This document shows positions 1 through 11,696 of a DNA stretch of 64,000 bases, piece by piece. Source of the DNA: Trebouxia sp. TZW2008 (Eukaryota; Chlorophyta; Trebouxiophyceae; Trebouxiales; Trebouxiaceae); assembly GCA_002118135.1 (NCBI GenBank), contig BDIU01000207.1, positions 93,443 to 157,442 of the forward strand, written 5' to 3'. The translations under genes and the position numbers were made by a program. Position 1 is the stretch's first letter. Each line of letters opens with the position of its first letter. Under the pieces are notes generated by a model. It was not told the origin of the DNA. It saw only the letters and a program-made list of their open reading frames with translations, and ran no database searches.

Positions 1-1859
1 TTTGGGCTGTGCGCAATATCCGGCATGATGTCATCCCTCTTCGCCTTTTCTCTTAGGGACCCAGGCAGTGGAGCTGAAGCAGCATTTGGCCCTGCCCCTG
101 CCCCTGCCCCTGTGGGGGGCTGGGGGTAAGGCTTTGCTTCAGTGGGGGGCTGGGGGTAAGGCCCTGCCCCTGAGGGGGGTTGGGGGTAGGAGTTGATGTC
201 AGGACCCCCCTTTGTTGTATCTTCCACCCCCGGATACCCTGCTGCTGGAATGCCTCCTCTCCGCCTACTGCCCTGTGGAAAATTGCAATACGACAGTCAA
301 TGCCAAAGCATACAGTGTGAGCATTTTCCAGGACGCTCTGAACTAGTGCAGGCTTCACACACTGCTGTTGGAACGCCTTCCCTCAGTCTGCTACCCTGTA
401 GAGACTGTACGCAAGCAGTGAACGCTATGGCACAGTTTGTGAGTGTCTCATGGGAGAAGTTCCTGAACTAAGGCAACCTTATGCCACAAGAATCAGACAA
501 TCCTTTGGTGTATATCAGTCATTGCCAGGGCATGCTGTCATGCGTGATTGAGTGTTGCCGACATAAGCGGGCACATGTGCACATTCCGAGTAACAGTATC
601 ACACAGGTACTTGCTACGACTTGTTGGCGCTTGGCGCCATTTGAGAACCGTTGCTAAACAAGCCTGTTGGACTAGCTTGGCATCGTGTAGCTAGAGCACG
701 TAATCACCGCAGGTCAAATGCAGACCACAAGTTCCTGCAAACGGCTTTCAGCGTAGCAGAATCAGCCTTTGCTTATGCAGCTGCAGCTTGAAACTTCACC
801 GTTGGACGGTGGGGCTTTCCGACGCATCAAGGACCACCCCGAATACCAACAGAAGACCAGGCATACCTGTGCAGCCTCCAAGCCCGACATCACCCTGGTG
901 TCCCTCCAAGCAGACCCTCCCCGCTGGCAATCACACCCTGAACAACGAGGCTCTCCAAGAGTGTCTTTGCCTCCAAGACGCCCGCAACGGTCAAGAGAGT
1001 TGTGGCCCCTGCGCGCAGACTGCCGAGTCAAGCTAAAGCGACTTTCTGCGGCTTATTGGCTTGGCTGACGAGAAAGATACGATGCGCAAGTCAGGTCACA
1101 AAGCAAGCAGTATTTTGCGCATCGCACCTTGCTCAATGTGATGTCGTTCCTGATGCTCCTAAAGTTCTTGTCATGTACATCAATTGCTGCAGCGCGACTG
1201 TTGATGTGCTGCAGTGCTGCGAATGACGCCACAGCAAACACTGCTGTCGACTCAGATGCTTGACTCAAGCCTCAGCACTCAGCCAAACAGTACTTTCGGC
1301 CTGTGTTTGCTTCGGTCTCTGAGCCTTGTTACGCTACACTAGGTTGGTTACGTCAAAAGGTCAACGCAAAACCAAGGTGTGCTCTGCGCTCCGTCTGCCG
1401 GGGAACGCAGCAACGGCACACGGGTGTGCAGTTTGCCAATCGCCGCGTGGTATGACCTTCCATTGGCTATAATCCGTGAAGCCTTTCTCGCCAGTGCGAC
1501 AAGCTGCGAAATCGCCTCGCAAGCCGCATACCCGAACGCGATGGTCTGACAGTCGACCCCAGATCATACAGGGACTCTGCAGCGCAAGTGAAAACAAGCA
1601 TCACCGGTGCGGCTGATTTGGGCGAAGGGGCAGCGGGATCCAGCACTGCAGAAATTTGCCCGCACTGTACTGCTGCATTCACTGCAAGCAGGTACTGCTG
1701 CAGGTATATTGGCAAGCCTAAGCACTTCAGTGTGAACCCTTGCCACCCATGGATTCTACATGCATATATTCAGCGCCCATTGCATCCGTGGCCCCCGCTA
1801 GAATACCAAACACAACCAAACGCTCAGTGTCTGGCTTTGCAGGGGAGGACTAGGGTTCA
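1..1859. other. Left flank without a recognised gene
   Basis: No open frame here resembles a known protein and none is flanked by convincing splice sites. Bases 80-190 are low-complexity: repeats of CTGCCCC and a GGGGGCTGGGGGTAAGGC-like unit repeated three times. The stretch 1300-1859 should contain the promoter and 5' leader of the GH26 gene that starts at 1860, but I see no recognisable promoter element. Confidence 0.5.
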
Positions 1860-4800
1860 ATGCAGCAGCTATTCACCAGGCAAAAGTTTTGTCTATCATT
1901 CAGCGTACTTGCATGGACAGTTGCAGCACTACTGAGCCTGGGCTCAGTCACAGCAACCAACCCATTGGTGCCTGACAATGGGGCATGGATTGGAGTCAGC
2001 ATTGATTGGCAGGAATGGGCTTCTGTGAATGACTATGTGCAGCAAGCAGAATTTCAACCAACTAGCTACACCATTTTCGTCAGGTATGCTTAGTATGGCT
2101 TGACTGAATCGGATCACCTTGCTCAAATGCGCTGCATGCATTGTAAAAAGGTGTGTCAGGAAATGCCAGTACTTGGTTCAGCGAGATCAGCCTATGTACG
2201 CTGAAGTAGGGCCAAATCGCTGGGCAATCAGTAGATGGCTTCTGCTTCTGGTTGGGTGGCATGACTGAGGCTACGTATGGGTGATATTGCCTTGCTTGCT
2301 GCTCTGCAAGCACATCAGAAGTCACCTGCTGGATCATGAGCAGTTTGACCCAATTCAGCACACTTAGCCTATTGTCACTCAACGCAGTACTGGCATGTTG
2401 TCGGCACAATCTTGTTATATTGCATGCAGCATGTGAGAAATTTGCGTAGGTGAAAGATGTGCAATCACTACCTTGCTTATCCAGAAATGTACAATGAAGT
2501 GGCAACAGTTGCTGCGCAAACATGCACAATGTGCCAGCTCTTGTCTTCTTGTTTCAATCAACAGCGCTGTGAAGCACCTCTAGACCTGACTCACACCAGT
2601 TTTTGCTGCATCTGCTGTCCATTCGCTGGTCCACCTGCTGTCCAATATTTGCCATGTCTGCTATCTGGCTGCATGCCCGTCTTTGTATCCCCTTGCTCTT
2701 CATCTGTATGTCGCATACTTCCACTCACTACAGTGAATCAGCATAGGAAATACGTAATACGCAGTACGTAGTATTTGAGAGTATGGATCACTGAGATGCA
2801 GTGCAAAACGTGTAAGAAGCAATTGGTTCGGGCCAATATGTAATCCCCAATGCGCAAGTATTTTGCAGTATCAATCACTGGGGTGAAGAGTATGGTGGTC
2901 CACTGACTTGCTATATTTGCTGTTCTGCAGCGTGCCTCTGAACGCTAGCGATAAAGGACTGTTGGACAATGTGGTGCCTCAGGTCAGTCCTGCTATCACC
3001 CCAATCAGCGTTTCCTTGACTTTCTGCCATTACATGCATGCTGACTAGATTCTGAAAATCCAGTGAATGCCAGTGATACAGGACTGCTGGTCAATGTGGT
3101 GCCTCAGGTCAGTCCTGTTATACTCCCAATTAGCATTTCCTTAACTTGCTGCCATCACATGCATGCTGACTAGATTCTGAAAATCCAGCTAACCGTACAC
3201 AAAGCAATCAGCTGCCTCCAGACATGATGTCGTGGCTCTGTACAGTAGTTGCAAACTGATCAGCAGACTGCTCACTGTACAGTCACAACATTGTGTGCAG
3301 ATGATGGTGTGAGCTGTTTACGCCATCAATGCATTCCTATCTGTTGTGCAGCTTTGATTGTACATTGTGCACAAGCCCAAAGTTGCTATACAGCACCATC
3401 ATGACACAACAACTGATTTGCATGTGGGCATGTACTCAGACTGCTCTGTACACATGACTCATCAGCAACATGCGTGTACAGACACAGGCACTTCCTGTGT
3501 TATATGCATTCACTTACAACCCAGCAAAAGTATACTTTTGAAGAGACAGAGCGTGACTTTGGACTGGTGCTTAGACAGAGCAACGGAACGCTGAGGCATT
3601 TGTTGAGGGCTATCACCCTGCAAGTGTTCGACGCAGCTTGTTGCATGCAAGGCTTGCTGCTGCACAGCAACCAGGATTTGCAAAGTGGCTGTACCTGCGC
3701 AACACAGAAAGCAAGACTTGGTGCAAGAAGGAGTGGCTATCATTACATTTGTGTCATGACCAAACAGTGCAAAGAAAGGCGGCAAAACAGAAAGCACACA
3801 GAGTTTAAGCATGACCATCACATGGAAAAGGCAGCAAAAAAGTGAGATTGACAATATTTTTGCTGCAGATAGCAGCACTGGGTGGAATGGCAGTCATAGT
3901 GGCGCAACCCAGCAAGGGTTTATCCCAAATTACGACTGCCTCAGCAGAGAAGTTCGCTTCGGTCATCCAGGGTTATGAGGAGCAGGGAGCATCCATGCTG
4001 ATCGAATTTGGCCATGAAATGAATGGCAACTGGTATGCATGGGGACAGCAGCCATCAGAATATATCAAAGCCTTCCAGACTGTTTCTACTGCAATCGCCA
4101 AGGTGGGAATTGAGCCCATGACCATGCAATTTGTAGTGCATCAACTGTGTCTGCTGCCATTGCTCAAGTGAGAATTGAACCTGTGAGCATACGTTTTGTC
4201 CTGTATGTGTTTGTGCAACATCACAAAGCAAGGATGGGTGGGGTTTGATGATTGTGTGCATCGGGACACCAGGCTTCAGCGTGCATTAAAGCCTTACAGG
4301 CTGTCTCTACTGCCATCGCTAAGGTGAAATTGAACCCGTGACCCACACACTTTGTCCTGTATCTCAATGTACAACAGTAAAGCAAGCAAAGTTGGGTGGG
4401 GTGTGACAATAGTGTGCATGGGGACAGCAGCCATCAGAGAACAGCAAAGCTTTTCAGACTGTCTCTACTGCCATTGCTAAGGCGGGTCTTGAACCCATGA
4501 CCTATGCATGTTGTCGCTGCATCTCAATTTGCAATAGTACAGCAAGCAAGGTTGGGCCGGGCAGATGATGATGTGCATGGGGACAGCAGTTGTCAGAGCA
4601 TGTAAAAGCTTTTCGCACTGTCTCTACCGCCATTGCCAAGGTGGATTCTGAACTCATGACCATGCATTGTGTACTCACCAACTTGACTTCCCTAGCATCG
4701 TCAGTGAACAAAACAAGACTGCGCATGCGCTGGCAGGTTTGCTGTTGTACTTTCATGCATTGGATCGTCAACAACAGTGGTGGCTTCTGCTCATGCCTGT

Positions 4801-7800
4801 GACGCTTAGCTGGCTGCTGCGATTTGCAAGCGTTGTCAGCAAATAATACAAAACCTGTGTTTACAGGTTTGCTGTCGCACCTTCATGCTTTGGAGCGTCA
4901 ACACCAGTGGTGGCTCCTGCTCATGCCTGTGACGCTTAGCTGGCTGCTGCAATTTGCAAGCGTCGTCAGCAAATAATACAAAGATTGTGTTTGCAGGTTT
5001 GCTGTCGCACCTTCATGCTTTGGAGCGCCAACACTAGTGGTGGCTCCTGCTCATGCCTATGACGCTTAGCTGGCTGCTGCAGTCTGTTAGCATTATCAGG
5101 AAATGAAACAAAGATTGTGTTTGCAGGTTTGCTGTCGAACCTTCATGCTTTGGAGTGTCAACACTGGTGGAGGTTACCCTTATCCAAATGGCACAGACAT
5201 TGCGCAATATGTGTCGCCATCAGACTTCAAGTTGCTGGATACAAATGGCGACGGCAGCATTACTCAGACTGACGACCCATACGCGCCGTATTACCCGGTA
5301 AGTCAGCGCTTGATGCAACACCATTGCTGCCTGTTTGAGCATCTGTGTGTCAGCAAGCTGCATGCAGCCATTTGCAAACGGCACAGACATTGCACAGTAT
5401 GTGTCATCATCTGATTTCAAACTGCTGGATGCAAATAGTGACGGCAGTATTATTCAGGCTGATAATCCGTACGTGCCGTGTTACCCGGTAAGTCACTGCT
5501 TGTTGCTATTGCCGCTTCTTTTAGCACCTGTATCAGAAATGTTGTTCGCAATCAGGCTCTGTCATGTGTCTCATTCACAGGCTGAGTGATGGTCTTGACT
5601 TGCATATTTACATCACTGTGCAAGACACAACGAGTTTCTGTCTCTGCCAATGCAGCATAATTCCATGAAATGTGTGGTCTGTTCATTGAGCTGTCATTCA
5701 TGGCTGTTGTTCTGAGTGCAGACGAAGTTCCTGTACGCACCTAGCAGCTGATTAAATCTCAGCAGCAAGCATGATGGTGAGACGGGATTTGTATTTTGTG
5801 CAGGGAGACAATAGTTTTGACTGGATGGGTATGTCCCTGTACCACCTTGGAACAACATAGCCATACAGCCAAACCAAGTTTCTGCATGTACCATAGTAGA
5901 GGCATGGAACATCGCTAGCAAGCATGCAATTGTCAATAATCATGATCAGAAACAATTTGATGTTTCTGCAGGGGGATGACTACGTTGACTGGGTGGGGAT
6001 GTCCCTGTACCACTTTGGAATTTCATACCCATACAACCAGAACGTGGTGCCAGAGGCGCGCAAGTTCACCTCTACGGTATGCACTTGTTGCTTTATGCAT
6101 GCATTGACATGCTTTACCACATTGAAACCTTGTATACTTACACTCAGAAAGTGTTGCCAGAGGCGTGCAAAGTCACCTCTACAGCAAGCACTTTTTACTT
6201 TTTGACTGCAGTAGCGTACCGGAGGCGCGCAAGTTCCCGTCTACAGTAAGCACTTTTTGCTTTTTGCGTGCATTCACAGGCTGTACCATTTCAGAACAAG
6301 ACACTCATACAAACAGAACATGTTGCTAGAGGATCGGAAGCTTCACCTCAATGGTTTAGAATATTTAGTTTCAGATGTAGTTCCATGCCTGGCTGCATGC
6401 AACATAGAGCCCTGCCCTGCCCTACCCTGACGATTTTTGCCCTGCTGCGCATTGCTCTGCCCTGCCCTGCCCTGCCCTGCCTGACTAATTCTGCCCTGCC
6501 CGGCCATGCTCTGCCCTGCCCTGCCATGCTCTGCCCTGCCCTGCCCTGACTAATTCTGCCCTGCTGCACATGGCCCTGCGATCCATTGACCTGTACTGCC
6601 CTGCCTTGCCCTGCCCTGGCCCCATTGAGATCAAGGCAAGAAGCCCTGAAGGCTGATGTTCCCAGGATGCTTTCAGTGACAGCTCGTTTATCAACTTATG
6701 GAAAATGGTCAAGTTGTGTTACCTTGGATAGACTCCGCATCATGCAGGCATGACCCTGAATTTGTTCCTGCAGATTTTTGGCACTTTCAAGACCACCTAC
6801 GTGGACTATACAAGCTTGCCAAACTTCTACGAGATTTACAGCTCTCCAACTGGAACGCATAAAAAGCCTATGGCAATTCCTGAGACGGCTTCTCTGTGGG
6901 ATTTGAGCAAGATCACTGGCTCACCCACAGAACTCCAAGTTAAGAGTGGTTGGTGGGAACAGGTATGCTATAGCGCTTTCAACAACTTCTTGTTTCTACT
7001 GTCTTTGGCATTGGGCAATTGAGACCTGAGTGCTGTTGGTGTCGAGCTGAAATAGTTGCCATGTGGCAGTGACATACATTTGGCAACTCTTGAATGCGTG
7101 ACAACTCCAGAACCGCATATGTATCTCTTTGAAATTTCAGCACAACCACTGGTTCACCCACAGAATTGCAAGTTAAGAGTGGCTGGTGGGAGCAGGTAAT
7201 CATGCTTTTGGCAACTAGAGCTTTGATAATCCGGTCGTCTTGCAGCTGACTTGTCTCAATTCTGTTTGACAAATTGTGCTTCCCAATACAGCTTGATGAT
7301 GCAGACAAAAGCTTGCAAGAGGGGCTTTACCCTGTCATACAATTTCACTAGTCATACAATGCATCAGACAAAACCTCAGCACTGACTTTGATTTGCGGTC
7401 TTTTGCACTTACTCCCCCTTGGTTGTTGTTCAGCAGGTATCAGCCTGTCTGACTGTGAATCTGTGCATCCCTGAAGCATCACTCATTATCAGAATGTGTT
7501 TGCATTGCCATGAATCACTTCAGGCATTGCGCTGTTCACCACTGTTCACCACTGTTCACCACTGTTCACCATGTAATCTTGTTTTTCTCGTCATTATGCT
7601 GCTGCAGCTGTTCAACAGCTGTGGAGGTGACACAGCAAACGCCTTGAACAATTCTGTGCGCATGCCCAATCTGCCCTTAGTGGCTTGATTTGACCAAAAC
7701 AGCATGACCCAACACAAACCCGCTGCGTCATCATCATGACTCATCAGGCATCACCTGACTGACCATTATTACGCTGCTGCAGCTGTTCAATGTGGGAGGA

Positions 7801-8828
7801 GACTCAACAAACGCCTTGGACATTTCTGTGCACATGCCCAATCTGCGCTTGATTGCCTGGTTTGACCAAAAGAAGCAAGAATCATCAGCCAGCAATGACG
7901 TGATTGACTGGAGATATTCCGCAAACTCTGCCATCCATGACGCTTTTGTGGCATACACCGGCACCAAGACCAACAGCACTGGAGTCAGGTATCAATCCAC
8001 TGGCTATGGCTTCTCACACACCCTAGCTCAAGCCCTGGCTCAGGCCCTAGCTCAGGGCCTAGCCCATGACCAAGTTGTGTGTGGCTAGTGTCTTTGCTTG
8101 TGCGGTGTTGCATGTGTTTTGTCACACTAATGTTGGTCAACATGCCCAAATGTCGCGATTCGCCTGCGTGACATGTGCGCAGTCTCTCTGCAGCATTCAG
8201 CAATGGCTGCAATGCTGCAGTCGACATGACATCAAACTTTGGTGAATCTTGTCGAGGCAGCGTGCATCATTTACACACTGCATGCGCCATGTTTTCAATG
8301 CAATGATATGTCATAAGTCTGTTACCAGCACTAGAGCTGCTGCCTGTTTGCTGTGACTTGTTGCTTAGTGTGCATCAGTCGCTTTGCATGCAGGATTACA
8401 CTACCTCAGTCCATCAGTCATATTGGCAAGGTCAAAGTGACACAAGCAAGGATGATTCACTGTTGTTGACCTTGCATGCAGGTATTGGAGTACAGTACCT
8501 CAGTTCATCAGTCATATTGGCAATCAGTCATATTGGCAAGGTCAACGTGACACTAACATTCAAGCAATAGTGACTCACTGTTGTCAATTTTGCATACAGG
8601 TATTGGAACACGCTGCCACAGTTTATCAGTCATATTGGCAAGGTCACCGTGACGCAAAAGGCGAGCGACGGTTCCACAGAGACATGTCTGAGTTCAAGCA
8701 GCAGCACTGGAAACGAGACATACGCTGATCCTTTAGCCAACATTGGAGCGAGTGGGGCTGTTTCGGCAGCTGTGATGTCATTAGGAGGGCTTTTCGGCGC
8801 TGTCCTGTTGTTCATGGTGTTGCTATAG
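1860..8828 (+). CDS. GH26-type endo-mannanase/glucanase-like enzyme, secreted and probably GPI-anchored
   Basis: Predicted to hydrolyse beta-mannan or a related beta-glycan at the cell surface. I read eight exons: 1860-2083, 2931-2982, 3869-4102, 5127-5297, 5972-6076, 6774-6962, 7783-7988, 8600-8828; phases close to give 469 residues. Residues 1-32 form a hydrophobic signal peptide. Exon 3 carries the GH26 acid/base motif GHEMNGNWY (Glu about 142). Exon 6 carries IPETA, with the likely nucleophile Glu about 299. Exon 4 has an EF-hand-like DTNGDGSITQTDD loop and exon 5 a DWVGMSLYHFG strand typical of the family. The C terminus has a small-residue stretch followed by about 20 hydrophobic residues ending at the stop, as in GPI signals. 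Family assignment rests on motifs only; substrate is not certain. Introns 2-7 are filled with diverged copies of adjacent exon edges. Confidence 0.85.
2944..3188 (+). repeat. Two-copy tandem duplication of GH26 exon 2 and its downstream intron edge
   Basis: The segment from mid exon 2 through the first ~80 nt of the intron (about 2944-3062) is repeated at about 3063-3188. The second copy keeps the sense GLLVNVVPQ and the donor CAGGTCAGTCC, but lacks an acceptor at the matching place, so it should be intronic. It shows the 3'-copy-downstream polarity seen elsewhere in the window. Confidence 0.8.
4115..4662 (+). repeat. Array of four degraded copies of the GH26 acid/base exon 3' edge
   Basis: Copies at about 4117-4175, 4254-4343, 4410-4501 and 4568-4662 repeat the end of exon 3 (TGGGGACAGCAGCCATCAGA to CCATTGCTAAGG, then intronic GAACCCATGACC). 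Each keeps a donor-like AAGGTG/AAGGCG. Frames are interrupted, so they read as pseudoexons within intron 3. Confidence 0.85.
4731..5060 (+). repeat. Three upstream copies of the GH26 exon 4 acceptor edge
   Basis: Units near 4731-4800, 4864-4930 and 4996-5060 repeat the TTTGCAG acceptor and the first ~40 nt of exon 4 (GTTTGCTGTCGCACCTTCAT). They are spaced about 130 bp apart and are followed by a shared GCTCATGCCTGTGACGCTTA tail. The intact exon begins at 5127. Any transcript using an upstream acceptor would quickly meet a stop. Confidence 0.85.
5362..5492 (+). repeat. Downstream copy of the GH26 exon 4 3' half
   Basis: This repeats about 130 nt of exon 4 (NGTDIAQYVS to DNPYVPCYP) with the donor CCGGTAAGTCA. 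It is the longest, best-preserved echo in the gene and stays open in frame. It lacks an obvious AG acceptor at the copy start, so I call it a pseudoexon; use as an alternative exon is possible. Confidence 0.8.
5800..6350 (+). repeat. Echoes flanking GH26 exon 5
   Basis: One upstream copy (about 5800-5880) has a TGTGCAG acceptor and the DWMGMSLYHLG sequence, then a TAG stop. Three downstream copies (about 6146-6192, 6214-6247, 6317-6350) repeat the exon 3' end (AGAGGCGCGCAAGTTCACCT) with donor-like ends. The real exon is 5972-6076. Confidence 0.8.
6412..6625. repeat. CCCTG pentanucleotide array in GH26 intron 5
   Basis: Imperfect repeats of CCCTG (reading CTGCCCTGCC), broken by short unique inserts, run for roughly 200 bp in the intron between exons 5 and 6. 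The long frames seen across it on both strands are by-products of the repeat. Confidence 0.85.
7138..8560 (+). repeat. Echoes of GH26 exons 6, 7 and 8
   Basis: About 7138-7198 repeats the 3' end of exon 6 (TTCACCCACAGAATTGCAAG, then GGAGCAG|GTAA). About 7606-7700 is an upstream copy of the exon 7 acceptor edge ending at a TGA. About 8389-8443 and 8477-8560 are upstream copies of the exon 8 acceptor edge (CAGTCATATTGGCAAGGTCA), the second with an internal 18-bp duplication. Bases 7528-7571 also hold four copies of a CTGTTCACCA 10-mer. Confidence 0.8.
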
Positions 8829-9300
8829 AAAGAAAATTGGACGCAAAAGTATATTTTGTTGGGCGTGATAACAGGAGCGTCTGTGTATAGAAAGAGCCCA
8901 GCTCTGGGGATGTTGCTATAGGATACGTGCACAACATGCAGTCCTTGCATGAAGGCAGGGTTTTTGCATCTGTTACTTGAACGCATGGGTGATGCTAAGA
9001 TGATGCTTTTTTTGGCTTCCACTTTTGCATGGCTACCATGCTGCACATTTTGTTGTGAGAGGCAGACAGGAAGAGTATCTGAACCAACTTTGAAGTACTT
9101 CATCGTATCACTACCATTGTTGCTGCAGCACATGTGAAATGGTTCAATGGCAAGAAAAGCTCGAGAATGTAGCATTGAGCGCGTTCAACATCTGAGCTAC
9201 ATCTGTCCACCTATGTTGCTAGTGGGCTCATTTCCAGCGATGGTTGTTATGTGACATCACCTATCATGAGCTAGCTGTATAGACAGAGGCTCCCATCAAG
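8829..9300. other. 3' flank of the GH26 gene
   Basis: No gene is seen. The stretch should hold the 3' UTR and polyadenylation site of the GH26 gene. I found no TGTAA motif, the usual green-algal poly(A) signal, within 300 nt of the stop. Confidence 0.4.
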
Positions 9301-9303
9301 ATG

Positions 9304-9335
9304 CGATGCTATGCTATGCTATGCTATGCTATCCT
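9304..9335. repeat. GCTAT microsatellite
   Basis: About five to six perfect copies of ATGCT/GCTAT sit at the left edge of a satellite-like repeat block and contain many ATG triplets that seed spurious frames. Confidence 0.85.
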
Positions 9336-9349
9336 GTGACTCAGCTTTC

Positions 9350-9815
9350 CAGCCATACACACGAGCCTTGCTATGTCACCAGCGTGCTATGCCTGTCAGC
9401 ACTCACCCCAACAGCATGCTATGCATGGACCATGATATCAATTGTGCTCAGAAGAACTGTGCCAAACGAAACAATGCAGCAGAACTGCTGTCAGCTCTTC
9501 ATATGGCTGAAGACATGTGCATATGGCTGATGCACACGTGCTAAGTCTGCCATGTGCATGCATGCACATGAACCTTGCTATGCCACTCACATGCACATGC
9601 TATGCTTGCCAGCAATCACCCCAAAAGCATGCTATGCAATGATTGCGTTTTCAGGCATGCTCAGAAGAGCTGTGTAGAAGAAGTTGATGCAGACGGGCCC
9701 GCTGTCAGCTGTTCTATCATGCAGACAAGCCTTTGCTATGCAAACAGCGTGCTATGCTTGCCAGCACTCACCACCACCATCCCCCCCCCTCCCCCCCCCC
9801 CCCCCCCCCCCCCCC

Positions 9816-9851
<36 letters not shown>

Positions 9852-9960
9852 TTCCCAGCATGCTATGCAATCGTTGCGTTATCAGGCATGCTCCGAGCTT
9901 TGTAGAAGAAGGTGGTGCAGCAGGCCTGCTTAGCCACGGACACAAGCCTTGCTATGCCAC
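9350..9960. repeat. Diverged ~180-220 bp satellite-like repeat, three units
   Basis: Units start near 9350, 9565 and 9721 and share ordered blocks: GCACATGAGCCTTGCTATGC-like, GTGCTATGCTTGCCAGCACT, CACCCCAA, AGCATGCTATGCAATGAT, TCAGGCATGCTCAGAAG, and a CTGTCAGCTGTTC end. A fourth, separated unit lies at about 11697-11880. No coding sense is kept between units. Confidence 0.75.
9779..9850. repeat. Poly-C / poly-G tract
   Basis: About 70 bp of almost pure C (interrupted by T, A and T) inside the third satellite unit. It produces polyproline or polyglycine frames with no support as genes. Its length is likely uncertain in any assembly. Confidence 0.9.
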
Positions 9961-10553
9961 CAGAAAGGGGGCAAGCCTTTTGCCGAATCGCCGTTTCGTC
10001 CGCCTTTCAAGTTTGCTCAATCGCCGTTTTGTCTGCCTGTCCAGTCCATGACTGAACAGTTCAACCCAGAGTTGGCCTGCGCTTGAGAGCTGCTATACGC
10101 TGATCAATTGAGCTGTTCATTCAAGATAGCGCGCACTCTTGAAGCCATCGCCGCGAGCATCTGCCGAGAAGCAAAGCTGCGATCCACTCTGTGTGCTTTA
10201 AAATGCTTGCAATCTTGCGAGAGGCCTGCCGTGACACGTGAGTATGATGTGGGCCTTTCACCACTGTCAAAAGTGAGGAAAATGCGGTTATCTTTGTTGA
10301 CTTCGGCGATGGTCTTGCGACCGCAGGCTCAAGTTGCAACGGGGTGTACACCTGGTCACCAGGCTGCCTCGAGGATGCAGTTCGCTTCAACCTCCTGACG
10401 GACAGTATACTGCGGGTGAGGCCTCTGTTCAGCTATAACCGGTCAGGGAGCTGAATCTATCTAGCATAACAAGCCTGATGTGATGTTCCAGGTTTTAGTT
10501 CGTGCAGCTCAGTTGCCCACTGCATCGACCGCAAGGAGCATTCACAGCAAGTA

Positions 10554-11447
10554 TTGCCTGACATCTCTGCCTTGCACAAGACGCTTCAGTGCCAGTGGGA
10601 CGTCACAGCCAATGCTCATCTTGGCAATGTTGTCATAGCAAAACTCAGCCGGAAAAAGGTCTGGTGGCAATGCCACCAGTGCCCGGATGGCCATGTGCAC
10701 CGGTGGCAGGCAATGGTGTTCTCAAGAAGCTATGGTGCTGGCTGTCCTCAATGTGCTGGCCGAAAGCTTTGCAGGCACAACTCGCTTGCCACTGTTGCCC
10801 CCAAGGTTGCGCAGCTGTGGGACAGCGCCAGAAACGGCTGCACCGCAGACATGACTCTTGCACGCAGTAACAAGTCATACCACTGGCAGTGCCACAGCTG
10901 TAGCCATGTTTGGACTGCAAGGCCCAACTCAAAAGTTGTCTATGGCAGTGGGTGTCCAGAGTGTAGTCACAAGGAGAAAGCTAAGCCTAGGCGGCGTCCA
11001 ACATTTGCTCAGTGTCAACACCCCCTCCTGCATCAATGGGACCACCAAAAAAATGCTGATGAAGGTTGGTATCCTGACAATGTCACGCTTGGCAGCGGAA
11101 AGAAGCTACACTGGCTATGTAACAAGTGTCCTTTGGGTCATGAACATGCCTGGGCAGCCACTCCACTCCGTAGGCTATCTGCAGAGCAAACAGGCTGCCC
11201 ATTCTGTGCTGGCAAAGCTGCTTGCAAGTGCAATTCCCTGCAGACACACCATCCTTCAATAGCTGCAGAGTGGAACTATGACAAGAATGAGACAACACCA
11301 CAGCATTTCACATTTGGTTCAACCTACATGGCTTGGTGGCATACTATTGCTAGGGGCAGCTGGCAACAAAGCATCAATAGTCGCACCAATTTCATCCGAC
11401 GAAACGTAGTCAAGCAGCACTTGCTCCAAAATCAGCTTGCAAAATGA
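10554..11447 (+). CDS. Treble-clef zinc-ribbon repeat protein (DUF4379-like), start not found
   Basis: A continuous frame of 297 codons holds three clear zinc-ribbon units and a broken fourth. Each unit has the pattern ..LH/LW..WD...N, then WW/HW-x-C-x-x-C..G/H..W.., then GC-P-x-C. Cysteine pairs lie in CHQC/CPQC (unit 1), CHSC/CPEC (unit 2) and CNKC/CPFC (unit 3). Unit 4 keeps AAEWNYDKN and AWW but has lost both cysteine pairs. This family is known from bacteria, giant viruses and some algae, often beside nuclease domains; function is unproven. The frame's first codon is TTG and the first in-frame ATG comes only in unit 2, so an upstream exon is needed (the frame is open back to about 10491 after a GTGCAG) or this is a fragment. 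Its neighbours are only repeats, consistent with acquired DNA. Confidence 0.6.
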   Translation: MPDISALHKTLQCQWDVTANAHLGNVVIAKLSRKKVWWQCHQCPDGHVHRWQAMVFSRSYGAGCPQCAGRKLCRHNSLATVAPKVAQLWDSARNGCTADMTLARSNKSYHWQCHSCSHVWTARPNSKVVYGSGCPECSHKEKAKPRRRPTFAQCQHPLLHQWDHQKNADEGWYPDNVTLGSGKKLHWLCNKCPLGHEHAWAATPLRRLSAEQTGCPFCAGKAACKCNSLQTHHPSIAAEWNYDKNETTPQHFTFGSTYMAWWHTIARGSWQQSINSRTNFIRRNVVKQHLLQNQLAK

Positions 11448-11696
11448 CAGCCTTACTATAATCAAAGTCAGCGTTGTTTTCCATCAAGTGTGACTCTTCA
11501 GGCGATCATGTGGGCTGTGTGAATTACTTTACATCTCCTGAGGTGATTGAATACAATCTGGCCATACACTTTTAGTCCTCAAGACACTTTGGCTTTATCA
11601 ACATGACATGTTTACACTGAAGTGAATGAAGTTTGATACTTCAGTAAATTGATGTGATCTATTGATATGTCTGACAAGCTAGCGCAGTCAGCTCTG

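Noticed and set aside
1361..1935. Overlapping frames on both strands before the GH26 gene
   Set aside because: Different frames with no protein-family sense; region more likely promoter.
9575..10051. Long frame with polyproline on the plus strand (and polyglycine on the minus strand)
   Set aside because: Created by the poly-C tract and satellite units; no splice sites or conserved sense.
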